Shown here in pieces: positions 4,758 through 7,108 of a stretch of DNA of 7,108 nucleotides. Under the pieces are notes generated by a model. The model had not been told where the DNA came from, searched no databases, and saw only the letters and a list, made by a program, of their open reading frames with translations. The number at the start of each line of letters is the position of its first letter. Position 1 is the first letter of the stretch. Source of the stretch: Candidatus Bipolaricaulota bacterium (GTDB lineage Bacteria > Bipolaricaulota > Bipolaricaulia > UBA7950 > UBA9294); NCBI GenBank assembly GCA_021163015.1, contig JAGGXO010000162.1, positions 1 through 7,108 on the forward strand, written 5' to 3'. A program made the translations under genes and the position numbers.

Positions 4758-7108
4758 CTATACAGCACCCTCCGTTTGATCCTGCTCTTTTCGAATTTGC
4801 TCGTAGACCTCCTTTAGGAGGTGCTGGCTGACCGTGTCTCGGAACTGGTCCTCGTTCATGAATTTCGCAGTGATCTCCTCGTTTTGCTCCATGCGATCAA
4901 TGAAGAGCCCTTCCAGGGCCTTGCGAAAAACGTAGCCGAAGTTTTCCATTGTATTGGCAAGCGCTGCTTGACGGAGATTGCTGTCGGCCACCGCATCTTC
5001 CCGTATCGACTCAAAGAACAACTGGTCGCCAGGGTTGAACTCTGTGCCGAACCGTTCGTTAAGGATATCAATCAGCTTGGACAACTCGATTTCGTCTCCC
5101 CGGGCGATACCGGTGCCCACGGAAGTCGGTCCGGATACAGGTTCCTGTTTTCCAGCTTCCAGCTTGATTGATCCCTCTCCTATCTTCTGCAACCGGTAGA
5201 ATTTGAGTGCGACGTCGTCGTCAAAGTTGTAGATCGGCCCTCGGTCACCCCTTGGTAGTTTTGTAAGCAGGAATCGGATATATGAGTACAGCTTCTCCAA
5301 GTCGGAGTCCTGAAACGGAATCACCTGCGACATAAACGAATACAGATTCCGGAAGGCCACCAGCGTCTTGCGGAACTCCTCTCGGACATCTTCTTCGAGT
5401 TCGTTGTATCGCCCCACGGCCGGATCGATGCAGGCGTTCATCCGCGCATGATCAGCAGGCGTCTGATTGGGTTTAGGTTTGTAGAAGACCTTGCAGAACT
5501 CGTCGACCTCGGCCTTGTAGTAGATCTGATGGGCATCCAGCTTGGCTTGGAGTTCGTAGAGTTGTTGGGGCTCGGCGCGCTCGCCGATGGTGGTCTGTTC
5601 ATAAAAGGGCTGAAACGCCTTTCGAATTTCCTCGGCCTCATTCACAAAATCGAGGACGAAAGTCTCTTCTTTGCCTGGATGCGTACGGTTCAGGCGCGAA
5701 AGCGTCTGCACGGCTTGGATACCCGCCAGTCGCTTATCCACGTACATTGTGTGAAGCAGCGGCTGGTCGAATCCGGTCTGATACTTCTCAGCCACAAGGA
5801 GCACCTGATATTCTTCCGTTCCGAATCTCTCAGGAAGCTCCTTCTCGCGGATGCCGTTGTTCATGCCGACTTCCGTGTATTCCACTCCAGGCGCATCCGG
5901 GTCGACCACCGTGCCCGAAAATGCCACGAGAGTCTTGATGCCCTGGTAACCCTTGTCGGCAATGTACTTGTCGAATGCCTGCTTGTACTTGACTGCGTGG
6001 AGACGACTGGATGTAACAACCATCGCTTTGGCTTTTCCGCCGATCTTGTGCATGGTGAAGTGGCGGAAGTGTTCAACCATCACCTCGGTTTTCTGTGCAA
6101 TGTTGTGCGGGTGCAAGCTCATGAACCGCGCCAGAGCCCGGGCCGCCTTGCGCTTATCCACCTTGGGATCGTCCTCGATGGACTTGATCAACCGGTAGTA
6201 TGTCTTGTACGTGGTGTAATTCTTGAGCACGTCGAGGATGAAGCCTTCCTCGATGGCCTGGTGCATGCTGTAGAGATGGAAGGGCTGAGGCTTGCCATCC
6301 GCGTCCGGGACGCCGAAGACCTCCAATGTCTTGTACTTGGGTGTCGCGGTGAAGGCAAAGAAGCTGATGTTGGGTTGCCGCCCGCGTTTGGCCATGGTCT
6401 TGAGGATTTCTTCTTCGTAGTCGGGTAGCCCTTCTTCCTCGGCCTTTGCCCTGGCCTCTTCCTTGATGGCTGCGCCTGCTAGCACTCCCTTGAGTTCGGT
6501 TGCCGTCTCGCCGCCCTGAGAGCTGTGAGCCTCGTCGACGATGACCGCGTACCGGCGCATCGGCAGGTCGCCCATTTTCTCGGTCACAAAAGGGAACTTC
6601 TGCAGCGTGGTGATAACGATGGGCACGCCAGAGCTGAGGGCCTCGGCAAGCTGGGTCGAATTGATATCGATTTTCTGCACCACGCCCTGCTTGTGCTCGA
6701 ACTGGTATACGGTATTCTGAAGCTGCTGGTCGAGCACTACTCGGTCAGTTACCACGATGACCGAATCAAAAACCTTCTCGTCATGCTCGTCATACAGACT
6801 CGCCAGGCGGTGAGCGAGCCAGGCGATGGAATTGCTCTTCCCACTGCCCGCCGAATGCTGCACAAGATAATTATTGCCAATGCCTTCTTTGCGGGCCGCC
6901 CTAACCATCTTCCGTACACAGTTGAGCTGATGGTAACGAGGAAATATCATGGCCTCGCGCTTTACCCTCTTCCCGCCAAGTCTCTTTTCTTCGACCTGGA
7001 GATGGATGAACCGCGCCAGAATATCGAGGAGACTATGCCGTTCGAGCACCTCTTCGCGAAGATAGGATGTCTTGTAGCCGCCGGGGTTGTCCGGATTGGC
7101 CGAACCAA
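4758..7108 (-). CDS. hsdR: Type I restriction enzyme R subunit (HsdR), 5' end cut off by window edge
   Basis: This is the motor and cleavage subunit of a type I restriction enzyme, which translocates DNA using ATP and cuts at a distance from the recognition site. The frame is open to base 7108 with no start; the GTG at 7049 is internal, because the 19 codons before it (GSANPDNPGGYKTSYLREE) match the family's lead-in to the helicase. The window holds 782 residues; full HsdR proteins are about 1000-1170, so the N-terminal PD-(D/E)xK nuclease is outside. Counting from the first full codon: Walker A SAGSGKS at 85-91, DEAH at 191-194, TAT (motif III) at 253-255, QTGFDQP at 443-449 and QTLSRLNR (motif VI) at 467-474 make a complete SF2 two-lobe motor. 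A helical C-terminal part of about 300 residues follows. The TAG stop directly abuts the next gene's ATG. Whether hsdM and hsdS lie upstream cannot be seen. Confidence 0.96.
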   Translation of the reverse strand, partial: GSANPDNPGGYKTSYLREEVLERHSLLDILARFIHLQVEEKRLGGKRVKREAMIFPRYHQLNCVRKMVRAARKEGIGNNYLVQHSAGSGKSNSIAWLAHRLASLYDEHDEKVFDSVIVVTDRVVLDQQLQNTVYQFEHKQGVVQKIDINSTQLAEALSSGVPIVITTLQKFPFVTEKMGDLPMRRYAVIVDEAHSSQGGETATELKGVLAGAAIKEEARAKAEEEGLPDYEEEILKTMAKRGRQPNISFFAFTATPKYKTLEVFGVPDADGKPQPFHLYSMHQAIEEGFILDVLKNYTTYKTYYRLIKSIEDDPKVDKRKAARALARFMSLHPHNIAQKTEVMVEHFRHFTMHKIGGKAKAMVVTSSRLHAVKYKQAFDKYIADKGYQGIKTLVAFSGTVVDPDAPGVEYTEVGMNNGIREKELPERFGTEEYQVLLVAEKYQTGFDQPLLHTMYVDKRLAGIQAVQTLSRLNRTHPGKEETFVLDFVNEAEEIRKAFQPFYEQTTIGERAEPQQLYELQAKLDAHQIYYKAEVDEFCKVFYKPKPNQTPADHARMNACIDPAVGRYNELEEDVREEFRKTLVAFRNLYSFMSQVIPFQDSDLEKLYSYIRFLLTKLPRGDRGPIYNFDDDVALKFYRLQKIGEGSIKLEAGKQEPVSGPTSVGTGIARGDEIELSKLIDILNERFGTEFNPGDQLFFESIREDAVADSNLRQAALANTMENFGYVFRKALEGLFIDRMEQNEEITAKFMNEDQFRDTVSQHLLKEVYEQIRKEQDQTEGAV

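Noticed and set aside
5448..6428. A 326-codon open frame on the plus strand.
   Set aside because: It runs wholly antisense to the conserved helicase core of hsdR, has no recognisable motifs, and is explained by the codon pattern of the gene opposite.
6990..7049. GTG at 7049 as the true start of the HsdR protein.
   Set aside because: The upstream 19 codons are open and match the family's conserved lead-in to the helicase domain, so the protein continues past the window edge.

Overview
All genes lie on the minus strand and read from right to left. The code is standard bacterial, Shine-Dalgarno sites are clear (AGGAGG, GAGGTG, GGAGGG, AAGGA), and genes are packed with zero, two or minus-four bases between them. 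The window suggests a bacterium, but no sequence here fixes the lineage. No tRNA, rRNA, transposase, integrase or CRISPR array was seen. The content is that of a defence (restriction) island.

Layout in transcription order: (1) 7108-4758, the C-terminal 782 residues of a type I restriction HsdR subunit, whose N-terminal nuclease part lies outside the window; (2) 4757-3555, a 400-residue amino-group DNA methyltransferase with DPFCGRGTT and TSPPY motifs; (3) 3552-2389, a 387-residue NurA-family nuclease; (4) 2392-248, a 714-residue HerA-type hexameric pumping ATPase; (5) after a 125-base gap, the first 40 codons of another minus-strand gene running off the left end, whose start resembles the front of a nuclease-type domain.

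HsdR stop and methyltransferase start touch (TAG then ATG), the methyltransferase and NurA are two bases apart, and NurA and HerA share ATGA. These four genes are therefore almost certainly one transcript with translational coupling. HerA and NurA are known from established work to form a DNA-translocating, end-processing nuclease complex. HsdR is a dsDNA translocase, with a nuclease domain in the full-length family. The methyltransferase would mark self DNA.

The main point of interest is this combination: a type I motor subunit coupled to a non-HsdM methyltransferase and to a complete HerA-NurA pair. It could be a composite anti-phage restriction system, or a type I operon followed by a HerA-NurA-methyltransferase module. 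What lies to the right of 7108 (hsdM and hsdS or not) decides between these readings.
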